The notes beneath the pieces are model-generated. The model made no database searches and was not told where the DNA came from. It saw only the letters and a list, made by a program, of their open reading frames with translations. From positions 171,849 through 235,848 of the forward strand of contig CAZTOW010000011.1 in assembly GCA_964615375.1 (NCBI GenBank): a DNA stretch of 64,000 nt, written 5' to 3'. Origin of the DNA: CAZKWG01 sp964615375. Its GTDB lineage: Bacteria > Myxococcota_A > UBA796 > CAZKWG01. The position numbers were made by a program, and so were the translations under genes. Position 1 is the first letter of the stretch; the number at the start of each line of letters is the position of its first letter. Below, piece by piece: positions 1-8,200 of this stretch.

Positions 1-294
1 GGCGTGCAGCAGAGCCGGGCCGAGCTCGACGGGCTCATCGAGAAGGCCAGCGTCAACTGGCGCCTCTCCCGCATGCCGGTGGTGGACCGCAACATCCTGC
101 GTCTCGCGGCTTACGAGCTCCGCTACTGCACGGACGTCCCGGCCAGCGTCAGCATCAACGAGGCGGTGGAGCTGGCCAAACGTTATGGGGACAAGGACAG
201 CCGCGCCTTCGTCAACGGCCTGCTGGACCGCATCGCGGCCGAGACGGGCCGGGGCGGGCGGCGGCACAACGCCGGAGGGACCACGAGCCCGTGA
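1..294 (+). CDS. nusB: NusB transcription antitermination factor, C-terminal part (5' end outside window)
   Basis: The frame is already open at the first base and runs to TGA 292-294, so about the last 97 codons of a longer gene are visible. NusB is an all-helical RNA-binding protein, usually 130-150 residues, that pairs with S10/NusE on boxA RNA during rRNA antitermination. The visible part carries the family-typical segments RNILRLAAYEL, SINEAVELAKRYG and FVNGLLD. The GTG at 4 is an internal codon and not the start. The last coding bases overlap the next gene's GTG start by four bases (GTGA), so the two are probably translationally coupled. Confidence 0.87.
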   Translation, partial: GVQQSRAELDGLIEKASVNWRLSRMPVVDRNILRLAAYELRYCTDVPASVSINEAVELAKRYGDKDSRAFVNGLLDRIAAETGRGGRRHNAGGTTSP

Positions 295-626
295 AGTCCT
301 GGACGCCCGATCAGACGCTTCACAGCGCGATCTTCGCGCTCTGCTTCTCGGTCATCTTCCTGAGCGTGGTGCTGACGCCCTCGCCCGAGGGGGTGAGCCT
401 GTTTGGGATCCCGGCGCCGCCCCTCTGCATGTGGAGCCAGCTCACGGGCAGTTCCTGCCCCGGCTGCGGTCTGACCCGCAGCTTCACCTACATGGGGCAC
501 GGGCAGATCGTGGAGGCCTTCCGCATGCACAAGCTCGGGCCCCTGGGCTGGGCCTTTGTGGCGACCATGATCCCCTGGCACGGCGTGAAGATGGTGCGCG
601 CATTCCGGAGGCCCGCGGCGGCCTGA
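291..626 (+). CDS. DUF2752 family small membrane protein
   Basis: This 111-residue protein has a first hydrophobic helix at about residues 10-30 and a second near residues 80-98. It carries the DUF2752 signature CPGCGLTRSF near residue 58, a paired-cysteine motif followed by Thr-Arg. The family has no established biochemical role. The start is GTG 291, overlapping the nusB stop, with the GGGAGGGACCACG region upstream as a weak ribosome site. The length is normal for the family. The next membrane gene starts 13 bases after the stop, so nusB, this gene and the DUF2079 gene look like one transcription unit. Confidence 0.8.
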   Translation: MKSWTPDQTLHSAIFALCFSVIFLSVVLTPSPEGVSLFGIPAPPLCMWSQLTGSSCPGCGLTRSFTYMGHGQIVEAFRMHKLGPLGWAFVATMIPWHGVKMVRAFRRPAAA

Positions 627-639
627 GCGGCGGTGATTG

Positions 640-2532
640 ATGGTTGAGCAGGATCTTCGGGGCTCCGGGTTGACCTCCGAGGGGGGAGGGGAGGCTTCAG
701 CGTCGGCGAGCTCCGCGGTCGAGCGGGCAGGAGTCGTCGCGATCCTCTGGGCTTCTGGCGGATTCGCGGTGGCCTCGCTGCTCAGGCTCGCTCGCGAGGG
801 TGCAGCGCTGAGCTCGCTGCTCCAAGACCTCGACAAGCCGCCGGTAGAGGGACGAGAGATTCACGCCGTGTTCGCGCTGTGTGGTCTGGCCGTCGCGCTG
901 AGCGTGGCGTTCGGCTGGTACTGGATCGATCGGCGGCGCTTCGGCGTGGCGCAGGCGCTCGAGGCCGTGACGCGACGAGGTCGGCGCCTCGCGCTGGTCG
1001 CGCTGGTCGCGCTGGTCGCGCTCCTGGGTGGCCGCGCGGGATCCTGGGCGACCGTCGCCAGCGCCACCTCTCTCGCCATTGTCGGGGTGAGCGCCCTGGT
1101 CGCCGTGCTGCTGGGATCGCGGGTCTCCGTGCCCGTCTCGTGGCGGCCGTCGCGACGGGCGACGCTCTCCGCACTCCTCGCCCTTTGCGTTGGATATGCA
1201 GCCACGGTTGGGTACTTTCATGTGCTCCACCACTGGGCGCTCGGGACCACCGCGTTCGATCTCGGCGTGATGGAGAACGTGGTCTGGAACACGCTCCATG
1301 GCCACTGGTTCGACAGCCCCCTGGAGGGGCGCGACCACCTGGAGGTGCACGCCTCCCTCATCCTCGCGGCGATCGTGCCCGTATACGCGCTTTCGCCGCG
1401 GGCCGAGACCTTGCTGGTGCTGCAGGCGGCGCTGATCGGCGCAGCGGCGGTCCCCCTGTTTTTTCTCGCACGGGCAAAGATGGGAGAGGATCTTGCTGCT
1501 CTCTGCGTCGCGGCCGCCTGGTTGATCCACCCCGCGACGGGGACGGGCAACCTCTACGACTTCCATGAGCTGGCCTTCGCCCCTCTCCTCTACTTCTCGG
1601 CTGCATTGTGTCTGGAGAGACGGCGCACGTCGGGTCTCTGGATCTCCGTGCTCCTGCTGGTCATCGTCAAGGAGGACATGGGAATTCTCGTCGCTCTCCT
1701 CGGGCTGTATGCGCTGATGTGTGGGAGATACGGCACAGGGACCGGGCTGCTGCTCTTCGGAGGCGTCGCCTTCATCGGCCTCACAGGGCTCGTCGTGGAG
1801 CGGTCCTTCGCGGGCTACTACACCGCCATGGTCCCGGAGGGTGGGCGGGCCATTGATGTCTTGGTCACGCTGCTCTCGGCGCCCACACACAGCGTCGCGA
1901 TCGCGGCGACCGAGGGCAAGCTCATCTACTTCCTTCAGATCTTCGGACCCCTCGGGTTCGCCTGCCTGTTGCGCCTGCGCGGGGGCGTGTTGATCATCTA
2001 TGGGCTTGCGCTCGCGCTGTTCGCCTCGAAGCCCGCTATGTATTCCCTCGGATTCCAGTATGTCTTCTATCTGCTGCCTGCGGCCTTCGTCGGGGCGGTG
2101 GACACGCTGCCTCGCCTCGCGCCGCGGGTGAGGCGGACGCTGTTCGCCCTCGCGGGTCTGCTCACGCTGATCGGGAGCTGGCGTGACGGCATCTTTCCGC
2201 CCCTGGGGACCGTGACCGCGGGCTACGAGACGGTCCGATTCGAGTACACGGAGCAGGACCGCGAGCGCTATGAGGCGCTGAAGTCCCTCATCAAGCTGAT
2301 CCCCGGCAAGGCCTCCGTGACCGCGAGCGAGCACGTCGTCCCTCATCTGTCGGGCCGGCGCAGAGTGAAGACGGTGAGGCTGATTCCCAATCGGGGTGGT
2401 GCCGATTCAGATTACTTTCTGGTTGAGTATGGGGAGCGGCTCCCGCTCAGTATGCTCAGCACGCACAACCTCAGGCAAAGCGCTGGCGGCTTCTACCTCT
2501 ACGCCTCGCGGGAGGCTCCGCCGAAGCGGTGA
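640..2532 (+). CDS. DUF2079 family polytopic membrane protein
   Basis: The product is about 630 residues with many hydrophobic segments, including an unusual VALVALVALVALL run near residue 120. After a roughly 190-residue N-terminal region comes the DUF2079 hallmark FDLGVMENVVWNTLHG, then alternating loops and helices to about residue 510 and a soluble tail. DUF2079 proteins resemble GT-C type membrane glycosyltransferases in architecture, but no substrate is known. An in-frame TTG lies one codon upstream; ATG 640 is preferred, preceded by GGCGGTGA. The three-fold GCGCTGGTC repeat near 995-1022 is a short in-frame tandem duplication. Confidence 0.75.
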   Translation: MVEQDLRGSGLTSEGGGEASASASSAVERAGVVAILWASGGFAVASLLRLAREGAALSSLLQDLDKPPVEGREIHAVFALCGLAVALSVAFGWYWIDRRRFGVAQALEAVTRRGRRLALVALVALVALLGGRAGSWATVASATSLAIVGVSALVAVLLGSRVSVPVSWRPSRRATLSALLALCVGYAATVGYFHVLHHWALGTTAFDLGVMENVVWNTLHGHWFDSPLEGRDHLEVHASLILAAIVPVYALSPRAETLLVLQAALIGAAAVPLFFLARAKMGEDLAALCVAAAWLIHPATGTGNLYDFHELAFAPLLYFSAALCLERRRTSGLWISVLLLVIVKEDMGILVALLGLYALMCGRYGTGTGLLLFGGVAFIGLTGLVVERSFAGYYTAMVPEGGRAIDVLVTLLSAPTHSVAIAATEGKLIYFLQIFGPLGFACLLRLRGGVLIIYGLALALFASKPAMYSLGFQYVFYLLPAAFVGAVDTLPRLAPRVRRTLFALAGLLTLIGSWRDGIFPPLGTVTAGYETVRFEYTEQDRERYEALKSLIKLIPGKASVTASEHVVPHLSGRRRVKTVRLIPNRGGADSDYFLVEYGERLPLSMLSTHNLRQSAGGFYLYASREAPPKR

Positions 2533-2602
2533 CAGCGAGCCCCTGACCCCTTCCGTCTGGCTCCAGGGGGATTACAATTCCCAGAACGACTCGGAGCCCG
2601 AC

Positions 2603-2926
2603 ATGGTCACGCTCACCGACACCGCTATCCAGAACATCCGCCGCCTCCAGACCGAATTCGAGATGCCGGGCTTCGGCCTGCGCTTCGGGCTCCGTGGAGG
2701 CGGCTGCTCGGGCTACAAGTACGTGCTCGAGCTGGAGGAGGGCCCGGAGGAGGCCGACGAGATCTACGAGTTCGACGGCGTCCGCGTCTTCATGAACCCG
2801 GAGCACAAGGAGAAGCTGGTCAACACGGTCATCGACTGGGAAGACAGCCTGATGGGCTCCGGCTTCAAGATCGAGAACCCGCAGGCCAAGCGTCCCTGCG
2901 GGTGCGGGGAGTCGGTGGACTTCTGA
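2603..2926 (+). CDS. IscA/ErpA (HesB-family) iron-sulfur cluster carrier
   Basis: The product is 107 residues, the usual size of A-type Fe-S carriers. These proteins accept clusters from the Isc/Suf scaffold and pass them to apo-enzymes. The three cysteine ligands are visible: one in GGGCSGYKY near residue 34 and two in the C-terminal PCGCG motif near residues 99-101. The open frame extends upstream into the DUF2079 gene, but ATG 2603 fits the family N-terminus and has GGAG eight bases before it. A TACAAT -10-like hexamer lies at 2573-2578, so the gene may have its own promoter. It is convergent with the lipoprotein gene eight bases downstream. Confidence 0.88.
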   Translation: MVTLTDTAIQNIRRLQTEFEMPGFGLRFGLRGGGCSGYKYVLELEEGPEEADEIYEFDGVRVFMNPEHKEKLVNTVIDWEDSLMGSGFKIENPQAKRPCGCGESVDF

Positions 2927-2937
2927 GCGCTCCTCAG
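2923..2937. terminator. Short hairpin shared by convergent stop codons
   Basis: CTGAG (2923-2927) and CTCAG (2933-2937) form a perfect five-base-pair stem with a five-base loop. The stem contains the TGA of the Fe-S carrier gene and the TGA of the opposite lipoprotein gene. There is no T-run, so termination function is inferred only from position and symmetry. Confidence 0.3.
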
Positions 2938-4337
2938 GGTCCCCGGCTCGGCATCCTCGCCCGCACCAGCTCGTCGCCGTCGTGGTGGCGCAGGAGCCGC
3001 ACGTTCCGCGGGTCCACGCCCGCCAGCAGGCGAACCGCGGTCCAGCGGACCAGCGCCGCGGGGTGGTTGAGCCCCAGCTCCAGGACGCGCACGCCGGGCG
3101 GGCGGCCCTGGGCGGCGGCCTCCAGCAGGCAGATGAGGGCGTCCTGGGACGGATCCTCGGAGAGCGCGCGCTCGGCCGAGCCGAGGAAGGGGACGCGCGG
3201 GAGCTCGGCCTCCAGCGGCAGCGTCTCGGCCCAGAGCATCTTGAAATTGCCCGTGGTGCGGGACGGGGGCGGCGCGCGCGAGGGGGCGCGGGGCGCGCGG
3301 TCGGCCATCACCTCGTCGAGGCGGGCCTGCCAGGCCTCCAGGTCCCGCTCCTGCGTGCTCTCCAGGCTGAAGAGGCGCCAGGCGATGGCGGCGCGGACGT
3401 GGGGCGCGGCCTCGGGGGGCAGGACGTCGAGCGGGACGCCGGTGACGGCGCTGTCGCTGACGTAGGCGAAGCGCAGGGCGTAGGCCCAGCCCTGGGCGCG
3501 GAACGCGCTCGCCAGCTCCGGGTCGGCCTCGAGCTGGGCGGCGCCGGCCTCGATGGCCTCGCGCACCGTGGCCCAGCGCGCGGCGTCCCCGCTGGAGGCG
3601 GGGGGCGCGGCGGTGCCGAGCTGACGCACGACGTGGGAGAGGCAGCGGCCGGCGTAGCTCGAGGCCCCGAGGCAGAGCCCGATGGCCCGCCCGCCCTCGG
3701 TGCCCGGTCGGCGCACCCCGCCCTCGGCGGCCTGGAAATAGCACTCCGCCTGCCACTGGACCTCGTCGATGGCGTTGCAGGCCGCCGCGGCGCCCTCGAT
3801 CTGGCCCGCCTCCGCGCGCTTGCGGGCCTCCTCGCTCTGGCAGATCCGCGCCTCCACCGAGCACGAGAGCGCCTCCGGCGCGAGCTCCGCCCAGGGGGAG
3901 GGGATCGGGCGGTTGAGCTTCAGCCCGTGGTTGTCCTCCTCCTCGGCCGTGGCCAGCCCGCCGGGACCGCGGATCTGGACGTCCTGGAGGTGCGGGCGGC
4001 GGTTCCGCTCATGACAGGCCTGCCGCTCCTGGGTGCTCTCCAGCAGGTCGCAGAGCGCGCTGGCCTCGCCCGGGTGGGCGAGGGTGAGCTGGCGGACCAG
4101 GGCGATCCGCGCCACGGGATCGCGCACGGCGCTGAGCTCGACCCCGACACGCTCGCGGTCCTTTGCCCACCAGGCCTCGACCCAGCGCTGCTGGCAGTCC
4201 AGGTCCGGGCAGTCGGCCAGCGAGCTGGGGATGGGGTCCCCGCAGCCGAGCAGCGTGAGCAGGAGCAGGCTCAGGACAGAGCCCCCGCGGCGCCCTCGCT
4301 GGCGTCCAGGATGCCCTTCGGCCCGTAGCAGATCCAC
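2934..4337 (-). CDS. Lipoprotein of unknown function, cysteine-rich, with possible HEAT-like end
   Basis: The product has a lipoprotein signal core LSLLLLTLLGC, then a roughly 420-residue helical, cysteine-rich exported region. I do not recognise the family. The C-terminal 120 residues (ALICLLEAAAQG, LNHPAALVRWTAVRLLAG) look like one or two HEAT-type helical repeats. The start is uncertain: no ATG is available, and GTG 4337 gives a 20-residue charged stretch before the hydrophobic core. A non-canonical CTG at 4274 would overlap the upstream WD40 stop as CTGA and give a very short signal. Either way the gene is coupled to the propeller gene upstream. Confidence 0.65.
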   Translation of the reverse strand: MDLLRAEGHPGRQRGRRGGSVLSLLLLTLLGCGDPIPSSLADCPDLDCQQRWVEAWWAKDRERVGVELSAVRDPVARIALVRQLTLAHPGEASALCDLLESTQERQACHERNRRPHLQDVQIRGPGGLATAEEEDNHGLKLNRPIPSPWAELAPEALSCSVEARICQSEEARKRAEAGQIEGAAAACNAIDEVQWQAECYFQAAEGGVRRPGTEGGRAIGLCLGASSYAGRCLSHVVRQLGTAAPPASSGDAARWATVREAIEAGAAQLEADPELASAFRAQGWAYALRFAYVSDSAVTGVPLDVLPPEAAPHVRAAIAWRLFSLESTQERDLEAWQARLDEVMADRAPRAPSRAPPPSRTTGNFKMLWAETLPLEAELPRVPFLGSAERALSEDPSQDALICLLEAAAQGRPPGVRVLELGLNHPAALVRWTAVRLLAGVDPRNVRLLRHHDGDELVRARMPSRGP

Positions 4338-6103
4338 TGCTCGTCGGGGAGCGAGCGCATCACCCGGCGCTCCCGGCCGTCCATCCCCCGCTCCAGCAGG
4401 GCGCCGGAGCGGGCGGGCTCCAGCACCACGCCGCTCTCGGGGTCCACCCAGGCGTAGCGGTGCAGGCCGCGCACCTCGTAGGCCACCTCGCAGGCGTGGA
4501 CGTCCACCCACAGCACCGTGGCCGTGCCGTCCTTCTCCGGGAGGCGCAGCGCGCAGTACTGCCCGCCCGTGATGCCCCAGAGGCGGTCCACCTCGACGTT
4601 GATGGTCAGCACGTCGCGGCCCTCGGCGGCCTTGCCCTCGCGGGCCGAGGACCCGAGGTCGTAGTGGCCCAGCACCCCGTCCTTGTCCAGGACGATGAGG
4701 TCCGGGCGCCGGTTCACGAAGCTGAGCATGCGGATGGGCACGTCGGCGAGCGGCGTCGGCGCGGGCACGGCGTCCTTGCCGGTGGACGGGTCCAGCACGC
4801 GCACGGCGCCCTTGGGCGTGACGACGCCCAGCCAGGTGCCGCCGCCCGACAGGCACATGGCCGTGGGCCACTTCAGCTCGAAGCCGCGGTTGCCGGCCAG
4901 ATCCCACCAGCGGACCCCGCCCTTCTTCAGCAGCACCGCGACCACCGCCCCGCCGACCCCGACCTCCACCGCGCCGCTGGTCTCCGGGCCGCCGTCGAAC
5001 ATCTTCTTGCCGCTCTGGAGCTCGTAGACCTGCAGCGAGCCCCGGTTCGGCACGGCCAGGGCGATGCGCCCGTCGCGGTCCATGTGGATCTCGCGCAGCT
5101 CGCCCTCGGCGGCGATCTCCTTGACCCGCGCGTTCTTCTGCCACCAGACGATGCGGTCGCCGTGGACCGCCAAACGGTGCTCGCCGAAGCCGCCCACCGC
5201 CGTGACCGGGCCCGCCCCGCCCGAGCCCCCCGAGTGCATGAGGCCGTCGGCCCCGCCTACGCGGAGCCCGCCGTTGGACCAGACCGAGGCCCCCGAGGTG
5301 GAGGGCGCCCCGTGCTTGGTGCTGGAGGCGGGCTGCAGGTCGGGCAGGCTGAAGATGTGGGCGGAGCGCTCGGAGACCACCGCCACCTGGCTGCCGTCCG
5401 GGGAGAGCACGAGGTTCTTGATGCCCGAGCCCCCGCGGGTGGCGAAGCTGGCGATGATCGCCCCGTCCACCACGCGCAGCAGCGAGAGCCCCGACGGCCC
5501 GGCCGCCACGACCATGGTGCCGTCCCGGGTGAAGCAGGCGCGCTCCGCCGGGGTCTGGAGGCGGTCCATGTAGATGGCCTCCACCCGGCGCAGGTCCATC
5601 AGCTTGGGCTGGCCCTCGTCGTCCATGCACAGCAGGCGCTCGCCCCGCGGGTCGAACTGCACGGTCTCGCCGGAGAACCCGCGCCAGGCCTGCCGGTCCT
5701 CCTGGGTGAGATCCCACAGCCGCAGCAGCCCGTCCACGGAGATGGCCGCCAGGCGCGAGCCCTCCGGCGAGATGGCGACGCCGCGCATGGCGCGCACACG
5801 CCCGCGAGCCCCCTCACGCACCTCCTGGAAGATGGGCTGGGCGTTGTCGGTGCGGTAGACGCCCACGGTCCCGTTGTCGTCGCCCACGGCCACGAGGCTG
5901 CCGCCGCGCACCAGGCCCACGGCGCCATGGATGGGGCCGCCCGGCTGAAAGGTGAGCTGCGCGGTCGCCTCTCCGGGGCGCTGCAGCGCGACCACGCCGC
6001 TCTCGTCGGCGGTGACGATCGTGCCGCTGTCAGGATCGTAGGCGGCGCCCGTGATCGGGGCGTCGTGGACGTTCGGGCAGAACTGGTCGACGAGATTCGG
6101 CAT
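4271..6103 (-). CDS. WD40-like beta-propeller protein
   Basis: The 610-residue product has no signal peptide and is built from short beta-rich repeats. WD-like elements such as ITGAAYDPDSGTIVTADESG, LRLWDLTQ, KNLVLSPDGSQVAVVSE and VRWWDLAG are spread along the chain, consistent with one or two propellers. Such proteins act as interaction platforms; no partner can be named. The start is ATG 6103. A TATCAT hexamer ends nine bases before the ATG and there is no clear ribosome site, so the message may be leaderless. A smaller protein of the same style is encoded at 62971-63852. Confidence 0.75.
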   Translation of the reverse strand: MPNLVDQFCPNVHDAPITGAAYDPDSGTIVTADESGVVALQRPGEATAQLTFQPGGPIHGAVGLVRGGSLVAVGDDNGTVGVYRTDNAQPIFQEVREGARGRVRAMRGVAISPEGSRLAAISVDGLLRLWDLTQEDRQAWRGFSGETVQFDPRGERLLCMDDEGQPKLMDLRRVEAIYMDRLQTPAERACFTRDGTMVVAAGPSGLSLLRVVDGAIIASFATRGGSGIKNLVLSPDGSQVAVVSERSAHIFSLPDLQPASSTKHGAPSTSGASVWSNGGLRVGGADGLMHSGGSGGAGPVTAVGGFGEHRLAVHGDRIVWWQKNARVKEIAAEGELREIHMDRDGRIALAVPNRGSLQVYELQSGKKMFDGGPETSGAVEVGVGGAVVAVLLKKGGVRWWDLAGNRGFELKWPTAMCLSGGGTWLGVVTPKGAVRVLDPSTGKDAVPAPTPLADVPIRMLSFVNRRPDLIVLDKDGVLGHYDLGSSAREGKAAEGRDVLTINVEVDRLWGITGGQYCALRLPEKDGTATVLWVDVHACEVAYEVRGLHRYAWVDPESGVVLEPARSGALLERGMDGRERRVMRSLPDEQWICYGPKGILDASEGAAGALS

Positions 6104-6199
6104 CGCTGGGAATGATACTCGCGGCGCGCGCGAGAGGCCAGGGGGGCAGGCCTCGGTGTATGCTGCGCGCTTCCACGGACCCCCCGAGCGACACCCTCC

Positions 6200-8125
6200 A
6201 TGCACGATCCTGCCGCGCGTATCGCCCTGCTCCTCCACATGCACCAGCCCGACTACCGCGATCCCCAGACCGGGCGCCCGGAGATGCCCTGGGTGCGGCT
6301 TCACGCGACCCGGGGCTACACCGACGTCGCGGCGCTGGCGCTGGAGACCGGGGCGCGGCTGACGATCAACGTGGTGCCCTCGCTCCTGGAGCAGCTCCAG
6401 CACTACGCGGACGGGGGCACGGATCGCTGGGAGGAGCTCTCGCGGGTCCCGGCGGAGAGCCTGCGCCCCTCCCAGGTCGCCTTCCTGCGCGCCCGCTTCG
6501 TCCACGGCAACCCTACGATGCGGCGGGCCTCGCGGCGCTACCAGGAGCTCGCCGCCCGGGTGGAGAGCCTGACGGAGCCCCAGGATCTTCGGGATCTGCA
6601 GGTCTGGAGCAACCTGGCCTGGTTCGGCTTCACCGCCGCGCGCGAGCCGCTGGTGGGCGAGCTGCGCGCCCAGGACCGCGGCTTCTCCCAGGCGCAGCTC
6701 GAGGCCCTCCTGGACCTGCAGCGCCGGGTCGTGGCCGGGGTCCTGCCCCTCTGGCGGCGGCTCGAGGGCCTGTCCACCTCGGCGCGCTGCCACCCCATCC
6801 TGCCCCTGCTAGTGGATCTGGAGCACGCGCGGCGCTGCATGCCGGGCCTCCCCGCCGATCTCGGGGCGCGCTTCGCCTGGCCCGAGGACGCCCGGCGGCA
6901 GATGGCGGAGGGGCGGGCCCAGACCGAGGCGGCGCTGGGGGCGCGGGTCTCGGGGCTGTGGCCGTCCGAGGGCTCCGTGAGCCCGGAGGTGCTGGCGCTG
7001 GCCGATGAGCTCGGCTTCACCTGGGTGGCGGCGGACGAGGGCGTGCTCCACCGCAGCGAGCGGGATCGGCCTGCGCGGCTGACCAGACCATGGCGTTTTG
7101 AAAACAAGAACGTTGTGATGTTGTTTCGCGACCGCGAGCTCTCCGACCGGATCGGCTTCCACTACCACCACGTCCCCGGCTGGCGGGCGGCGGAGGATCT
7201 GCTGGAGAGCGCCGGCCAGCGCCTGCGGGGGGCCGGGGACCCGGGCGGGATCCTGCCCGTCATCCTGGACGGCGAGAACCCCTGGGAGGCCTACCCGGAC
7301 GCCGGAGAGGGCTTCCTCCGCGCGCTCTTCGGCAGCGGGCGCACGGTCTCCCTGGACGAGGCCGCCCGGCTCGAGCCGGCGGGCACCATCCGCCACCTCC
7401 ACACCGGGTCCTGGATCAACGCCGATCTGCACATCTGGGCGGGAGACGCCGAGGATCGCCTGGCCTGGCGTCACCTGGGCGAGCTGCGGGCGGCCTGGGC
7501 GGCGGCGGGGCGACCCGAGGCGGCCTGGCCCTCCATCGCCGCGGCGGAGGGCAGCGACTGGTTCTGGTGGTACGGCCCGGACTTCCACACGCCCTTCGCC
7601 GACTTCTTCGACGCGCTCTTCCGCGCGCACCTCCGGGCCGGCTGGCGCGCGCTGGGGCAGGAGCCGCCCGCGGCCCTCGACGAGCCCATCGAGCTCCGCC
7701 GCAACGGGGAGGCCCGCATCGGGCTCCCCGGGACCGGCTCCATGGCCGAGGGAGGGGCGCCGGTGCGGGGCGGGGCGCTCTACCGCGGGCCGGACGGGGA
7801 GCTGCGGGCGAGGCTGATCCTCCCCACGCCTCGGGCGGCCCCCGAGGGGGCGCAGCTGGAGCTGGAGATCGAGGGGGTCGCCGCGGCGCGCTGGCCCTAC
7901 GCCTTCGCCGAGGGCGAGCGCTGGGCCGAGCTCCCGCCTGGGGCTGGCGGGCCCCGGGCCTGGCTCCGCGCCGAGCCCGACGCCGTGGACGTGGCCCTCC
8001 CCGGGGCCGATCGCCTCGCGCGCGCGCGCCTGCGCCTCCGCCTGCTGGACGGCGAGCGGGCCCTCTGGCGCTTCCCCGAGGCGGGATGGTGCGAGGTCGG
8101 CCCGATCCGCCACGCCGCCAGTTGA
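6200..8125 (+). CDS. GH57 family alpha-glucan hydrolase/transferase, apparently active
   Basis: The 641-residue protein belongs to glycoside hydrolase family 57 (alpha-amylase, glucanotransferase or amylopullulanase type). The N-terminal region-1 motif HMHQPDY is at residues 13-19. The probable nucleophile region reads WPSEGS with Glu257, and the probable acid/base region reads LDGENPW with Asp357. A roughly 190-residue beta-rich C-terminal part follows. It is the first of three GH57 genes in a row, with glgA 4 kb further on, pointing to glycogen turnover in the cytoplasm. The ATG start follows a weak ACCCTCC leader. The exact reaction cannot be assigned from sequence alone. Confidence 0.85.
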   Translation: MHDPAARIALLLHMHQPDYRDPQTGRPEMPWVRLHATRGYTDVAALALETGARLTINVVPSLLEQLQHYADGGTDRWEELSRVPAESLRPSQVAFLRARFVHGNPTMRRASRRYQELAARVESLTEPQDLRDLQVWSNLAWFGFTAAREPLVGELRAQDRGFSQAQLEALLDLQRRVVAGVLPLWRRLEGLSTSARCHPILPLLVDLEHARRCMPGLPADLGARFAWPEDARRQMAEGRAQTEAALGARVSGLWPSEGSVSPEVLALADELGFTWVAADEGVLHRSERDRPARLTRPWRFENKNVVMLFRDRELSDRIGFHYHHVPGWRAAEDLLESAGQRLRGAGDPGGILPVILDGENPWEAYPDAGEGFLRALFGSGRTVSLDEAARLEPAGTIRHLHTGSWINADLHIWAGDAEDRLAWRHLGELRAAWAAAGRPEAAWPSIAAAEGSDWFWWYGPDFHTPFADFFDALFRAHLRAGWRALGQEPPAALDEPIELRRNGEARIGLPGTGSMAEGGAPVRGGALYRGPDGELRARLILPTPRAAPEGAQLELEIEGVAAARWPYAFAEGERWAELPPGAGGPRAWLRAEPDAVDVALPGADRLARARLRLRLLDGERALWRFPEAGWCEVGPIRHAAS

Positions 8126-8200
8126 TGGGTCTATTCAGATCGATCGGTTCTGATATCGTGGCCTGACCCCACGTAGGTCCCGCGGTAGCAGACTGAACGA

